DNA of 64,000 bases from Clostridiales bacterium (lineage in GTDB: Bacteria; Bacillota; Clostridia; Oscillospirales; Butyricicoccaceae): positions 1 through 64,000 of the forward strand of contig DYCA01000009.1 in the NCBI GenBank assembly GCA_019418305.1, given 5' to 3'. Position numbers and translations under genes: made by a program. The notes below the pieces were generated by a model. That model did not search any database and was not told the origin of the DNA. It worked only from the letters and a program-made list of their open reading frames with translations. Shown piece by piece: positions 1-7,848 of this stretch (positions are counted from its first letter, which is position 1; every line of letters begins with the position of its first letter).

Positions 1-126
1 AGTTTTTTTTGAGGTGGCCGTTGTAACGCAACCTTAGGAGGCGGACCCTCTATCCCGGTGAGGTACGGGGGCGTGTTGAAAAAATATTCAGTTTTGCGGC
101 ATCAGCGGACAAAGGTCTGCCAGATG

Positions 127-165
127 TTAGGAGGCGACCGCTCTATCCAACTGAGCTACGGGGGC
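127..165 (-). pseudogene. tRNA-Arg(CCU)-like 5' half, best kept D-arm
   Basis: On the minus strand this copy reads GCCCCCG-TA-GCTC-(AGTTGGATA)-GAGC-G-GTCGC and then the loop CTCCTAA. That is a normal tRNA 5' half with the conserved TA at 8-9 and the GG of the D-loop. After the loop the sequence CATCT cannot pair with GTCGC, and no T-arm follows, so this is not a working tRNA. Confidence 0.65.
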
Positions 166-188
166 TTATACAGAAAATATTCAATTTT

Positions 189-258
189 GCAGGGCTCTAG
201 GATTCGAACGATTCGATTTTTAGGAGGCGGTCGCTCTATACAACTGAGCTACAGGGGC
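189..258 (-). pseudogene. Degenerate full-length tRNA-Arg-like copy with T-loop relic
   Basis: This third unit has the 5' half GCCCCTG-TA-GCTC...GAGC with the CCT anticodon loop, and about 15 nt further a GTTCGAATC element resembling a T-loop. The anticodon stem (ACCGC against AAATC) and the acceptor ends do not pair. It is the only unit that keeps a 3'-half signature, which supports a tRNA origin for the whole array. Confidence 0.6.
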
Positions 259-445
259 ATATGAAAAAATATAAAGTTTTGCGGCGTCAGTGGGCGAGGA
301 CCTGCCAGATGTTAGGAGGCGGACCCTCTATCCCGGTGAGGTACGGGGGCGTGTTGAGGAAATATTCAGTTTTGCGGCATCAGCGGACAGAGGCCTGCCG
401 GATGTTAGGAGGCGGTCGTTTTATCGGACCGAGCTGCAAGGACAT

Positions 446-615
446 ATAAGAATATCCCATGTTGCGAGAATGTGCAAAATTTTAGTACATCTGCAACCAG
501 ACACGCAGCGCAGACTATTTATTTATCTTACTGCATTTGAAATGAAATGTCAATCGAGCGGGGAGAGAAAATAGAAACAAAAAAAGGCGCTAAAAACTTT
601 GTGAAAAGAAAAACA
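446..615. other. Non-coding spacer without recognised feature
   Basis: AT-rich spacer between the tRNA-like array and the decarboxylase promoter. I see no gene, hairpin terminator or repeat in it. Confidence 0.5.
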
Positions 616-644
616 TTGCGTGTCGAATGAGAACATGCTATGAT
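616..644 (+). promoter_or_regulatory. Sigma-A-type promoter of the decarboxylase operon
   Basis: TTGCGT (616-621), 17-nt spacer, TATGAT (639-644). It lies about 75 nt upstream of the first gene, whose AAGGAGG ribosome binding site is at 705-711. Confidence 0.6.
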
Positions 645-719
645 ACAGTTATGTAAAATGGGGGAGTAGGTATAGTTTGGCTGAATCCTCTGTTTTTCGG
701 CTATAAGGAGGGTATATTT

Positions 720-2096
720 GTGAAACAAATGCATATCACCGAAACTGTGCTTCGTGATGCACAGCAGTCGTTGATCGCAACCCGTATGCCGTTTGATGAC
801 TTTGAAGCCGTGCTGGATGAAATGGATAAGGCCGGCTATCATTCGATCGAATGCTGGGGCGGTGCGACCTTCGACAGCTGCCTGCGTTATCTGAACGAGG
901 ACCCCTGGGAGCGCTTGCGAAAAATCAAGTCGCATATGAAAAACACTAAGCTGCAAATGCTGCTGCGTGGACAGAATTTGTTGGGATATCATCATTATTC
1001 GGATGATACAGTGCGCCGGTTTGTGCGAAAAAGTGTGGAAAACGGAATGGATATCATCCGTATTTTCGACGCGCTCAACGACATGCGCAACATTGAAACC
1101 GCAGTGGACGAGTGCTTGAAGGCGGGCGGACATGCGCAAGGCTGCATCTGCTATACGCTCAGTCCGATTCACAATCTGGAGATGTTTGTCTCGCTCGGCA
1201 AGCAGATCGAGCGGATGGGCTGCAATTCGCTGTGTATCAAGGATATGGCGGGCATCATGTCGCCGCAGGAGTGCTATGACTTGGTCACAGCACTGCGGCA
1301 AAACATTAAGCTGCCGATTTATGTGCACACGCATGCAACGACAGGATTGGGTTATATGACCTATCTCAAGGCTGCCGAAGCGGGCGCAGCCGGCATCGAT
1401 TGTGCAACCTCCTGCTTCTCAGGCGGTACCAGCCAGCCGGCAACCGAGTCGGTTGTTTATGCACTTACGCAGATGGGCTACAATTGCGGGGTCAATGCGC
1501 AGGAACTCAACCGCATCAATAATTTCTTCTTGCCGGTTAAGGATAAGTTTGCCGCAAACGGCATGTTTGATCCGTATGTTCTGTCCACCAAGACCGATGC
1601 GCTGATCTATCAGATTCCGGGCGGTATGCTGTCCAATCTGGTGGCGCAGCTCAAGGCACAGAATGCAATCGACAAGCTGGATGCAGTGCTGGATGAAACG
1701 CCTCGTGTGCGCGCTGATTTGGGCTATCCGCCGCTGGTAACGCCGCTGAGCCAGATGGTTGGCGTGCAGGCGACAGTGAACGTTTTGCTGGGTGAGCGGT
1801 ATAAGTCCATCGGCAAGGAAATAAAGAACTATATTCGAGGCGAATACGGAAAAGCCCCCGGCAAAATCAACCCGGAGCTGGCGCAAAAGGTGTTGGGCGA
1901 TGAACAGCCCATGACCGGCCGCTACGCAGAGACACTGGAGCCGGAGTTTGAGGTGGCCAAGTCATATTTGGGCAGTCGTGCACGTTGTGACGAAGATGTG
2001 CTTTCTTTTATCGCGTTTCCGCAGCAGGCCGAGCAGTACTTCGACCGTCGTGAAAAAACCTTCACGGCAAGCTATTCGTTTAAGGAGGTCGGCTGA
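720..2096 (+). CDS. oadA: Oxaloacetate decarboxylase alpha / pyruvate carboxylase B-type carboxyltransferase
   Basis: This cytoplasmic carboxyltransferase moves CO2 from oxaloacetate (or a related 2-oxoacid) to carrier-bound biotin. The 458-aa protein opens with the LRDAQQS motif (Asp13), has KDMAGIMSP with the presumed carbamylated Lys174, and HTHATTG whose His203 and His205 are metal ligands in this family. The C-terminal third matches the PYC/OadA conserved domain. It has no biotinyl domain of its own; that is a separate gene downstream. The GTG start at 720 sits 8 nt after AAGGAGG. It heads a four-gene operon ending with the beta-type sodium pump, which favours decarboxylase over pyruvate carboxylase. 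The exact acid is inferred. Confidence 0.88.
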   Translation: MKQMHITETVLRDAQQSLIATRMPFDDFEAVLDEMDKAGYHSIECWGGATFDSCLRYLNEDPWERLRKIKSHMKNTKLQMLLRGQNLLGYHHYSDDTVRRFVRKSVENGMDIIRIFDALNDMRNIETAVDECLKAGGHAQGCICYTLSPIHNLEMFVSLGKQIERMGCNSLCIKDMAGIMSPQECYDLVTALRQNIKLPIYVHTHATTGLGYMTYLKAAEAGAAGIDCATSCFSGGTSQPATESVVYALTQMGYNCGVNAQELNRINNFFLPVKDKFAANGMFDPYVLSTKTDALIYQIPGGMLSNLVAQLKAQNAIDKLDAVLDETPRVRADLGYPPLVTPLSQMVGVQATVNVLLGERYKSIGKEIKNYIRGEYGKAPGKINPELAQKVLGDEQPMTGRYAETLEPEFEVAKSYLGSRARCDEDVLSFIAFPQQAEQYFDRREKTFTASYSFKEVG

Positions 2097-2098
2097 TT

Positions 2099-2425
2099 AT
2101 GGTTCGAGATCCGCTAAGTCAGTTGGATGCGCTGGTTGTGGCGTTATCCGGTTTTGTCATCGTATTCCTCATGCTTGCATTGCTGTGGGGAATTATTCTG
2201 GTGATTTCCCGCGCGGTATCCGGCATGGAGCACCATTCGCTCCCTGCTATGGCCGCACCCATGCCTGCGTCTGCACCGGCACGGGCGTCTGCACCGGCAG
2301 CGGCGCAGCAGGTTGTGCTGGAAGGTATTGACGAGACACAAGCGGCCTGCGTCATGGCGATTGTCAGCCATGAGACGGGCATTCCGCTCGATCAGCTCGT
2401 GTTTAAATCCATCAAGGCGGTTTAA
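2099..2425 (+). CDS. Decarboxylase gamma-like (OadG-type) membrane subunit
   Basis: A 108-aa protein with one N-terminal membrane segment (about residues 14-40), a Pro/Ala-rich linker (about 45-72) and a short C-terminal segment beginning EGIDETQAACV. This layout is that of the small gamma/delta subunits that tether the carboxyltransferase to the membrane pump in sodium-translocating decarboxylases. Sequence identity in this family is low, so the call rests mainly on size, topology and position: it starts 2 nt after the alpha subunit and lies just before the biotin carrier. Confidence 0.75.
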   Translation: MVRDPLSQLDALVVALSGFVIVFLMLALLWGIILVISRAVSGMEHHSLPAMAAPMPASAPARASAPAAAQQVVLEGIDETQAACVMAIVSHETGIPLDQLVFKSIKAV

Positions 2426-2439
2426 GGGGGAAATAAACG

Positions 2440-2817
2440 ATGAAATATATGGTTACGCTGAACGGGAAACAGTATGAAGTAGAAGTAGAAAAAGGTTCGG
2501 TCAGCGCGGTAGCCGTTGGTAAAGCATCGACTGCTGCACCTGCGGCTCCGGCCGCAGCCCCGACTCCGGCTCCGGCCGCCGCTTCGGCGCCTGCCGCACC
2601 GGCAGGCGGTGAGGTTGTATCCGCGCCCATGCCTGGCACAATTCTGGATGTACGCTGCACAGCGGGACAGGCTGTCAAGGCGGGCGATGTGCTGTTTATT
2701 TTGGAAGCGATGAAAATGGAAAACGAAATCTGCGCGCCGCATGACGGCACAGTAGGTTCGGTCAACGTACAGAAAGGCGCGACGGTAGAAACCGGTGCGG
2801 CGCTTTGCACGATGTAA
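2440..2817 (+). CDS. Biotin carboxyl carrier subunit of the decarboxylase
   Basis: A 125-aa biotin/lipoyl-attachment protein. Residues 1-28 are a short N-terminal segment, about 29-58 an Ala/Pro flexible arm, and 59-125 the biotinyl domain. The hallmark EAMKMEN is at 90-95, with Lys92 the expected biotinylation site, and PMPG precedes it. The carrier shuttles CO2 from the alpha subunit to the beta pump. It starts 14 nt after the gamma-like gene. A biotin ligase must be encoded elsewhere. Confidence 0.92.
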   Translation: MKYMVTLNGKQYEVEVEKGSVSAVAVGKASTAAPAAPAAAPTPAPAAASAPAAPAGGEVVSAPMPGTILDVRCTAGQAVKAGDVLFILEAMKMENEICAPHDGTVGSVNVQKGATVETGAALCTM

Positions 2818-2833
2818 CGGGAGGCGCAAGGAT

Positions 2834-3985
2834 ATGCAATTTTCGTTTATCGGTGCGCTGGGGGAGATTCTGGCAGGTTCGGGTTTCGCCGCGCTGGCGG
2901 ATGATCCGCGCAGCCTGATCATGATTCTGATCTCCTTTGTGCTGCTTTATTTGGGTATTGGCAAAAAATTTGAGCCGCTGCTGCTGATTCCGATTGCGTT
3001 CGGCATGCTGCTGGCAAACTTCCCGATTACGGGCCTGCTCAATGCGCCGACGGCGACCTCCAGCCCGGGCATGCTGTGGGTGTTCTATCAGGGTGTTGAG
3101 CATGCGATTTATCCGTCGATTATTTTCCTCGGCATCGGCGCAATGACCGACTTCGGTCCGCTGATTGCGCGTCCGTCTTCGCTGCTGCTGGGCGCGGCAG
3201 CACAGCTCGGCATTTTCGCTGCGTTCCTGCTGGCGTTGGCGCTTGGCTTCCCGGGTGCGGTTGCCGCCGCTATCGGTATCATCGGCGGCGCGGATGGCCC
3301 GACTGCGATTCTGGTGGCATCGCGTTTGGCGCGTGATTATCTGCCCGCAATCGCCATTGCGGCATATTCGTATATGGCGCTCATTCCGATGATCCAGCCG
3401 CCGCTCATGCGGTTGCTAACCACCAAGGAGGAGCGCGAGATCAAGATGGAACAGCTTCGTCCGGTTTCCAAGACCGAGAAGATTGTGTTCCCGATCGCGG
3501 TAGCGACTGTGGTCATTCTGCTGATTCCGGACACTGCGCCGCTGATCGGTATGCTGATGCTGGGCAATCTGCTGCGTGAGTGCGGCGTAACCGAGCGCTT
3601 GTCCGACACCGCGCAGAATGCGCTGTGCAACATCGTGACTATCTTCCTCGGCCTGTCAGTTGGCTGCAAGGCGGTTGCCAACACGTTCCTGACATGGGAT
3701 ACCATCAAAATCATCATTCTCGGCCTGATTGCGTTTATGTTCTCCACTATCGGCGGCCTGATTTTCGGCAAGATCATGTGCAAGCTGACCGGCGGCAAGG
3801 TCAATCCGCTGATCGGTTCGGCGGGTGTTTCCGCGGTGCCGATGGCAGCGCGCGTATCACAGGTGGAAGGACAGAGGGCCAATCCGGCCAACTTCCTGCT
3901 GATGCATGCCATGGGGCCGAATGTCGCAGGCGTTATTGGTTCTGCGGTGGCTGCGGGCTTCATGCTCAAGGTTTTCGGTGTATAA
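2834..3985 (+). CDS. oadB: Sodium-pump decarboxylase beta subunit
   Basis: A 383-aa integral membrane protein of the OadB/MmdB/GcdB family, which decarboxylates carboxybiotin and exports Na+. Many hydrophobic segments and the conserved [12 protein letters not shown] block (about residues 150-161) are visible, as are the [14 protein letters not shown] and [12 protein letters not shown] blocks near the C-terminus. I chose the ATG at 2834, 9 nt after GGGAGG, over an earlier in-frame start at 2795 that would overlap the carrier gene. It is the last gene of the operon and is followed by a strong terminator. Confidence 0.92.
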   Translation: MQFSFIGALGEILAGSGFAALADDPRSLIMILISFVLLYLGIGKKFEPLLLIPIAFGMLLANFPITGLLNAPTATSSPGMLWVFYQGVEHAIYPSIIFLGIGAMTDFGPLIARPSSLLLGAAAQLGIFAAFLLALALGFPGAVAAAIGIIGGADGPTAILVASRLARDYLPAIAIAAYSYMALIPMIQPPLMRLLTTKEEREIKMEQLRPVSKTEKIVFPIAVATVVILLIPDTAPLIGMLMLGNLLRECGVTERLSDTAQNALCNIVTIFLGLSVGCKAVANTFLTWDTIKIIILGLIAFMFSTIGGLIFGKIMCKLTGGKVNPLIGSAGVSAVPMAARVSQVEGQRANPANFLLMHAMGPNVAGVIGSAVAAGFMLKVFGV

Positions 3986-4005
3986 GAAAAATCAATCTAT
4001 GCGTC

Positions 4006-4041
4006 AAAGGACGCCGGTATTCTCCGGCGTCCTTTGTTTTT
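4006..4041 (+). terminator. Intrinsic terminator of the decarboxylase operon
   Basis: Near-perfect stem AAAGGACGCCGG / CCGGCGTCCTTT with a short loop, followed by GTTTTTG, 20 nt after the oadB stop. Confidence 0.85.
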
Positions 4042-4088
4042 GCGCTTATGGGTGTCCGGCGATAAACGGGAAGGAAATCGAACGATTG

Positions 4089-4116
4089 TTGACAAAGAAT
4101 CCAGAAATGCTATAAT
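4089..4116 (+). promoter_or_regulatory. Consensus sigma-A promoter of the TetR gene
   Basis: Perfect TTGACA (4089-4094) and perfect TATAAT (4111-4116) with a 16-nt spacer, about 30 nt upstream of the chosen GTG. This is the best match to consensus in the window. Confidence 0.8.
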
Positions 4117-4146
4117 AAAATAAGAAATGAACAGGTGGTCTTTATT

Positions 4147-4722
4147 GTGCAGGTGTTAAAGGATGAACTCCGGCATAAAATTTTGCTGGAAGCGGAGCAT
4201 TTGTTCTTGCAGCGGGGATACGACCGCACGTCCCTGCAAATGATTGCGGATAAGGTAAACATCAGCAAGAGCAACTTGTATCATTATTTTAAGAACAAAG
4301 AGGAATTGTTTTATGAATTGACCGACGGTGCGGCGGAAGGACTGAAAAAACTGATTTTGCGCTTTAAGGATAAGCGCTTCGATCTGCGTACCGGTCAGCG
4401 TGAATATCAGGTGCTGCTGACCGAGGAGGTCATATCGCTGCTTTTGGCGGAAAAGTACGGTTTGCTGCTTATTATGGAGCAGTCTCACGGCACGCGGTAT
4501 GAGGACCTGCGTAAGAGCATGATTGATATGCTGGCGGCCAAAACCGCCCCGTTGCTCGCGGATGAGGATAACAGCATGCTGCTGGCGCAAATCATGGCCC
4601 GAAACTTGCTGGATGGTACGGTGCAAATCCTTAAAAACCGTGTTCGGCCGCGTGAGGTGCGTACGAACCTCAATCGACTGGTGGAATATCATACCAATGG
4701 CATCAATGCGCTGCTCAAGTAA
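4147..4722 (+). CDS. TetR/AcrR-family transcriptional regulator
   Basis: A 191-aa regulator. The N-terminal helix-turn-helix is clear (TSLQMIADKVNISKSNLYHYF, about residues 23-43), and is followed by KNKEELFYEL. The C-terminal ligand-binding half is variable and the ligand cannot be told. I start at GTG 4147, 8 nt after AGGTGG, not at GTG 4135, which lies within that site. The gene is monocistronic: a consensus promoter precedes it and a terminator overlaps its stop. It sits between the decarboxylase operon and spoIIID, so its target is unknown. Confidence 0.85.
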   Translation: MQVLKDELRHKILLEAEHLFLQRGYDRTSLQMIADKVNISKSNLYHYFKNKEELFYELTDGAAEGLKKLILRFKDKRFDLRTGQREYQVLLTEEVISLLLAEKYGLLLIMEQSHGTRYEDLRKSMIDMLAAKTAPLLADEDNSMLLAQIMARNLLDGTVQILKNRVRPREVRTNLNRLVEYHTNGINALLK

Positions 4723-4740
4723 GAGCAGCGCATTGTTTTT
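4705..4740 (+). terminator. Terminator overlapping the TetR stop codon
   Basis: Stem AATGCGCTGCTC / GAGCAGCGCATT with the stop TAA (4720-4722) in the loop, then GTTTTT. The last codons of the gene form the 5' arm. Confidence 0.85.
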
Positions 4741-4862
4741 GCATGATAGAGTCTGTATTCTCATAGGAGGGGGGCACAAACAGCATAAGCCGCGTTCTAT
4801 ACGGCGTGGATGACGCATAGATTGGGAGTAACGAAAGCGTCAACAGGTCAGGGGGGACGACG

Positions 4863-5159
4863 GTGAAAGGCTTACCAGAGGAGCGCACAATCCGGCTGGC
4901 ACAATATATGATTCAGGAAGGAGCGACGGTGCGACAGACTGCAGCGCAATTTGGCGTATCCAAGTCAACGGTACATAAGGATATTACCACGCGGCTGAAG
5001 AAGCTCAACGCGGTGCTGTACGAGCAAGTACAGGCCGTTTTACAGACCAATAAGGAGGAACGTCATATACGCGGCGGCATGGCGACACGGGAGAAGTACC
5101 GGGCACAGGCTGCAGGTGAACGGGCGAAGCGGGTGGTGTCAAAAAACAGCCATCCCTGA
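4863..5159 (+). CDS. spoIIID: Sporulation transcriptional regulator SpoIIID
   Basis: A 98-aa DNA-binding protein of the SpoIIID family, which acts in the mother cell to reset the sigma-E regulon. The helix-turn-helix TVRQTAAQFGVSKSTVHKDI lies at about residues 21-40, followed by the typical LNAVLYEQVQAVLQTNKEERHIRGG tail. The GTG start at 4863 follows GGGGGG by 6 nt. Known homologues are sigma-E dependent; a CATAGATT-like -10 at 4815-4822 is suggestive only. Its stop codon lies in the loop of the hairpin that ends the convergent AbrB-like gene. Confidence 0.93.
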   Translation: MKGLPEERTIRLAQYMIQEGATVRQTAAQFGVSKSTVHKDITTRLKKLNAVLYEQVQAVLQTNKEERHIRGGMATREKYRAQAAGERAKRVVSKNSHP

Positions 5160-5174
5160 ATGGTGGGATGGCTG
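5141..5174 (-). terminator. Terminator of the AbrB-like gene
   Basis: Stem CAGCCATCCC / GGGATGGCTG (5147-5156 and 5165-5174). On the minus strand it is followed by TTTTTT (5146-5141). It overlaps the 3' end of spoIIID. Confidence 0.8.
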
Positions 5175-5187
5175 TGAAAAGCTGATA

Positions 5188-5430
5188 TTAGAGCAGCTTG
5201 AGCTCTTGTGCGCAGGACGCACAGATGTTTTTGCCCTTGTAATGGATGATATCCTTTGCGTTACCGCAGAAGATACAGGACGGCTCATATTTTTTCAGAA
5301 CAATCTGATCGCCGTCTACGTAGATTTCCAGGGCATCCTTGACGTCTATGTTCATCGTACGGCGCAATTCAATAGGCAGTACGATACGGCCAAGTTCATC
5401 CACTTTTCGGACAATACCGGTAGACTTCAT
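5188..5430 (-). CDS. AbrB/SpoVT-like regulator with Cys4 C-terminus
   Basis: An 80-aa transition-state-type regulator. Residues 1-50 form a SpoVT/AbrB swapped-hairpin domain (STGIVRKVDELGRIVLPIELR). The C-terminal 30 residues carry CxxC-N14-CxxC (CIFCGN...NICASC), which suggests a small zinc-binding knuckle. On the minus strand GAAGGAGTG precedes the ATG. It is monocistronic, ends at a terminator and is divergent from spmA. A role in sporulation or stationary phase is inferred from family and neighbours. Confidence 0.88.
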   Translation of the reverse strand: MKSTGIVRKVDELGRIVLPIELRRTMNIDVKDALEIYVDGDQIVLKKYEPSCIFCGNAKDIIHYKGKNICASCAQELKLL

Positions 5431-5519
5431 GTGTGAAACACTCCTTCATTTCTTTTCAGTCGAATCTTGTATCACCAAAACCCCGCAGGGGGAGCTTGGA
5501 CAGAAAGGGGGTTGCGCGG

Positions 5520-6104
5520 ATGCTATCCGTCATTTGGGTTGTATTTTTGGTTTTGGCGCTGATTTGCGGCGCATTCACCGGACGGTTAGATGCAGTGACG
5601 ACAGCGGTCGGCACCGGAGCCGGAGAAGCGGTTACGCTCATTATCAGTATCGCCGGTCTCATGTGCTTTTGGAGCGGCATTATGGAGCTGGTACAGGCGT
5701 CCGGACTGGCGGAAAAGCTGTCCCGCATACTGATGCCGTTGCTGCGTCCGCTGTTTGGAAAAGCAGCGGCAGATCGTGAAGCCATGGAGGCAGTCAGCGC
5801 CAATGTCGCGGCAAATCTGCTGGGGTTATCCAATGCGGCCACACCACTGGGTCTGCGTGCGGCAGACCGATTGTATACGCTGGAAGGGCGTCGAGGGTCC
5901 CCGAATACCGTCTTGACATTGATTACCTTAAACACAGCATCCATCCAGTTGATTCCTTCTACCGTTGCGGCGGTTCGTGCCGCGTGCGGTGCTTCATCAC
6001 CGTTTGACATCATGTTGCCGGTTTGGGGCGCGTCCATCTTCTCCGTGGCGGTGGTACTGCTCAGCGGAAGGCTGATGCGGCCATTATTTCCCGAGGGGAA
6101 ATAG
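5520..6104 (+). CDS. spmA: Spore maturation protein A
   Basis: A 194-aa membrane protein matching SpmA in length and in its nucleoside-recognition (Gate) segment: FWSGIMELVQASGLAEKLSRIL and VSANVAANLLGLSNAATPLGL. SpmA and SpmB are needed for normal spore core dehydration in Bacillus. I chose ATG 5520 behind AAAGGGGG (8-nt spacing) rather than a start at 5433 that would lie in the AbrB-like promoter region. spmB follows after 143 nt, an unusually wide gap for this pair. Confidence 0.92.
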   Translation: MLSVIWVVFLVLALICGAFTGRLDAVTTAVGTGAGEAVTLIISIAGLMCFWSGIMELVQASGLAEKLSRILMPLLRPLFGKAAADREAMEAVSANVAANLLGLSNAATPLGLRAADRLYTLEGRRGSPNTVLTLITLNTASIQLIPSTVAAVRAACGASSPFDIMLPVWGASIFSVAVVLLSGRLMRPLFPEGK

Positions 6105-6247
6105 AAGGAAATGTTTGGTTGGATTACAATTTGTATTATTACATAAAGCAGGCACAAAAGATGTCGAATTACCTGTTATTTCCAAAATTATTTTCCAAAA
6201 TTTGAAATTAACGTCAAAAATAATGGAAAGGAGCGCAAAGAAGGGTT

Positions 6248-6766
6248 GTGCAGGCAACACTAATCCCACTGCTGCTGGCAGCAATCGGCTTATACGCATT
6301 GTATAAACATGTGGATGTGTTTCCGGTGTTCTTGCGCGGGGCACAAAAAGGGCTGCAGACAGCGGTGAGCATTTTGCCCACGTTGGTAGGGATGCTAACC
6401 GTAGTCTATATGCTGCGGGCTTCCGGTGCAATTGATTTGGCAGCGGACTGGTTGGCGCCATTGTTTGGTTTGTTTGGCATTCCCAAAGACTGCGTAGCGC
6501 TTGCACTGCTCAAGCCAATTAGCGGAGGCGGGGGCCTTGCATTGGGCAGTGAGCTGATTGGACGATATGGACCGGACAGCTATATTGGCCGGGTCACAGC
6601 AGTGATGCTGGGGGCCTCGGAAACGAGCCTATATACCATCAGCATTTATGGTGGACACTTGGGATTGAAGCAAATGCGCTATGCCATACCGGCCGCATTA
6701 TGTGCCGATTTGGCTGCATTTGCCGCTTCTGCCGCACTGGTAAGACTTTATTTCCCACATATTTAA
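6248..6766 (+). CDS. spmB: Spore maturation protein B
   Basis: A 172-aa membrane protein, partner of SpmA. Diagnostic stretches are RGAQKGLQTAVSILPTLVGM, KPISGGGGLALGSELI and GASETSLYTISIY. The GTG start at 6248 is some 14 nt from GGAG (6230-6233), so initiation may be weak or the start is slightly different. The AT-rich 143-nt gap before it could hold a separate promoter, but I see no convincing one. Confidence 0.9.
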   Translation: MQATLIPLLLAAIGLYALYKHVDVFPVFLRGAQKGLQTAVSILPTLVGMLTVVYMLRASGAIDLAADWLAPLFGLFGIPKDCVALALLKPISGGGGLALGSELIGRYGPDSYIGRVTAVMLGASETSLYTISIYGGHLGLKQMRYAIPAALCADLAAFAASAALVRLYFPHI

Positions 6767-6883
6767 TATTATATCCTGTTTGTTCGAGAAATGCCATAGA
6801 TTGGCGTGAAATTTGTTGATTTTGCCAAACAAATGTTAGAAAAAAACGAAGAATGTGGCTAATGCAACAAAAAACAGAAAATA

Positions 6884-6923
6884 AAAAGGAGGCTGCTGTG
6901 CGTTTTGCACAGTAGCCTCCTTT
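6884..6923 (-). terminator. Terminator at the end of the thl-crt-hbd operon
   Basis: Long stem AAAGGAGGCT(G)CTGTGC / GCACAG(T)AGCCTCCTTT with a GTTTT loop. On the minus strand it is followed by TTTTTATTTTC. It starts 13 nt after the hbd stop, and may also stop spmB transcripts. Confidence 0.85.
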
Positions 6924-6935
6924 GGTATGGACAGG

Positions 6936-7802
6936 TTACTTCACAATTTCCTTGCCGTATTCGTCGTACTCAAAGAAGCCCTTGCCGGTTTTTACGCCCA
7001 GCCAGCCTGCACGAACCATCTTACGCATCAGCGGATGCGGACGGTACTTCGGATCGCCGGTCTCACGGTACAGGGTTTCCATGATTGCCAGGTTGACATC
7101 GTGACCAACCAGATCAGCAGTGTGGAGCGGACCGGACTTCATGCCGGCGCCCAGCTGCATTGCAATATCGATGTCCGCCGGGGAAGCGATACCATCGGCA
7201 ACAATGCCCATCGCTTCATTCATCATCGGAATCAGGATGCGGTTTACCACAAAGCCCGGACCCTCATGCACAGCAACTGGGGTCTTGCCCAGAGAAGCCA
7301 TCAGGTCAAACGCAGTCTTAAAGGTTTCATCCGAGGTCTGGATCGCACGGGTTACCTCAACCAGCTTCATGATTTGAGCCGGGTTGAAGAAGTGGCAGCC
7401 AATGACCTTATCCGAACGCTTGACGGAGGCCGCCAGCTCGGTGGGGGACAGGGCAGAGGTATTAGTTGCAAAGATCGTGTGTGCCGGGCAGATATCGTCC
7501 AGCTCCTTGAGCAGCTCCTTCTTCAGATCCATGCGCTCGAGGATAACTTCCATCACGAAGTCTGCATCTGCAGCAGAATTGCGATCGATGGAGGTTTTCA
7601 GACCGGCCAGCAGCTCGTTCTTGTGCTCCTCAGTGATCTTTTCCTTCTTCACCATGAAGGACAGATCATTGGTGATGGTCTTAACACCGCGATCGAGGAA
7701 CTCTTGCTTGATGTCGATCATGGTTACGTCATGGCCGTTGGTCAAAAATACTTCTGCGATGCGTGCACCCATGTTGCCAGCGCCGAATACACAAACTTTC
7801 AT
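6936..7802 (-). CDS. hbd: 3-hydroxybutyryl-CoA dehydrogenase
   Basis: A 288-aa NAD(P)-dependent dehydrogenase that reduces acetoacetyl-CoA to 3-hydroxybutyryl-CoA in butyrate formation. The Rossmann motif VFGAGNMGARIAEVF is at the N-terminus, and GCHFFNPAQIMKLVEV carries the catalytic His of the 3HCDH family. The C-terminal dimer domain (GFVVNRILIPMMNEA) is complete. The ATG at 7802 follows GAGAGG. It is the last gene of thl-crt-hbd and is followed by a terminator. Confidence 0.95.
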   Translation of the reverse strand: MKVCVFGAGNMGARIAEVFLTNGHDVTMIDIKQEFLDRGVKTITNDLSFMVKKEKITEEHKNELLAGLKTSIDRNSAADADFVMEVILERMDLKKELLKELDDICPAHTIFATNTSALSPTELAASVKRSDKVIGCHFFNPAQIMKLVEVTRAIQTSDETFKTAFDLMASLGKTPVAVHEGPGFVVNRILIPMMNEAMGIVADGIASPADIDIAMQLGAGMKSGPLHTADLVGHDVNLAIMETLYRETGDPKYRPHPLMRKMVRAGWLGVKTGKGFFEYDEYGKEIVK

Positions 7803-7848
7803 GATAATATAACCTCTCTCTCACTCTTAACAATCCACAAAAAACGGC

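Larger units (their letters stand above)
1..445 (-). repeat. Tandem array of five tRNA-Arg(CCU)-like 5' halves
   Basis: Read on the minus strand, five units carry an acceptor-like 5' strand, a D-arm and an anticodon loop CTCCTAA (anticodon CCT). The loop element lies at 34, 127, 220, 312 and 405, so the period is 92-93 bp. The units end near 72, 165, 258, 350 and 443. The first and fourth copies have a D-stem CCTC/GAGG where the second and third have GCTC/GAGC, a paired change. The 3' halves no longer pair as a tRNA, except for a T-loop relic in the third unit. Spacers share an AAAATATTCA-rich segment. I infer decayed tandem duplicates of a tRNA-Arg gene, possibly continuing left of the window. 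Confidence 0.75.

Noticed and set aside
1-445. CRISPR array
   Set aside because: The period is 92-93 bp, the units themselves vary, and they carry tRNA-like arms rather than short identical repeats with unique spacers. No cas genes are near.
4089-4116. TetR as repressor of the decarboxylase operon
   Set aside because: The regulator gene is downstream of the operon terminator with its own promoter, and I see no shared palindrome at 616-720; the link is only proximity.
4796-4822. Sigma-E-type promoter before spoIIID
   Set aside because: A CATAGATT -10-like box is present, but the -35 match is poor; kept only as a remark.
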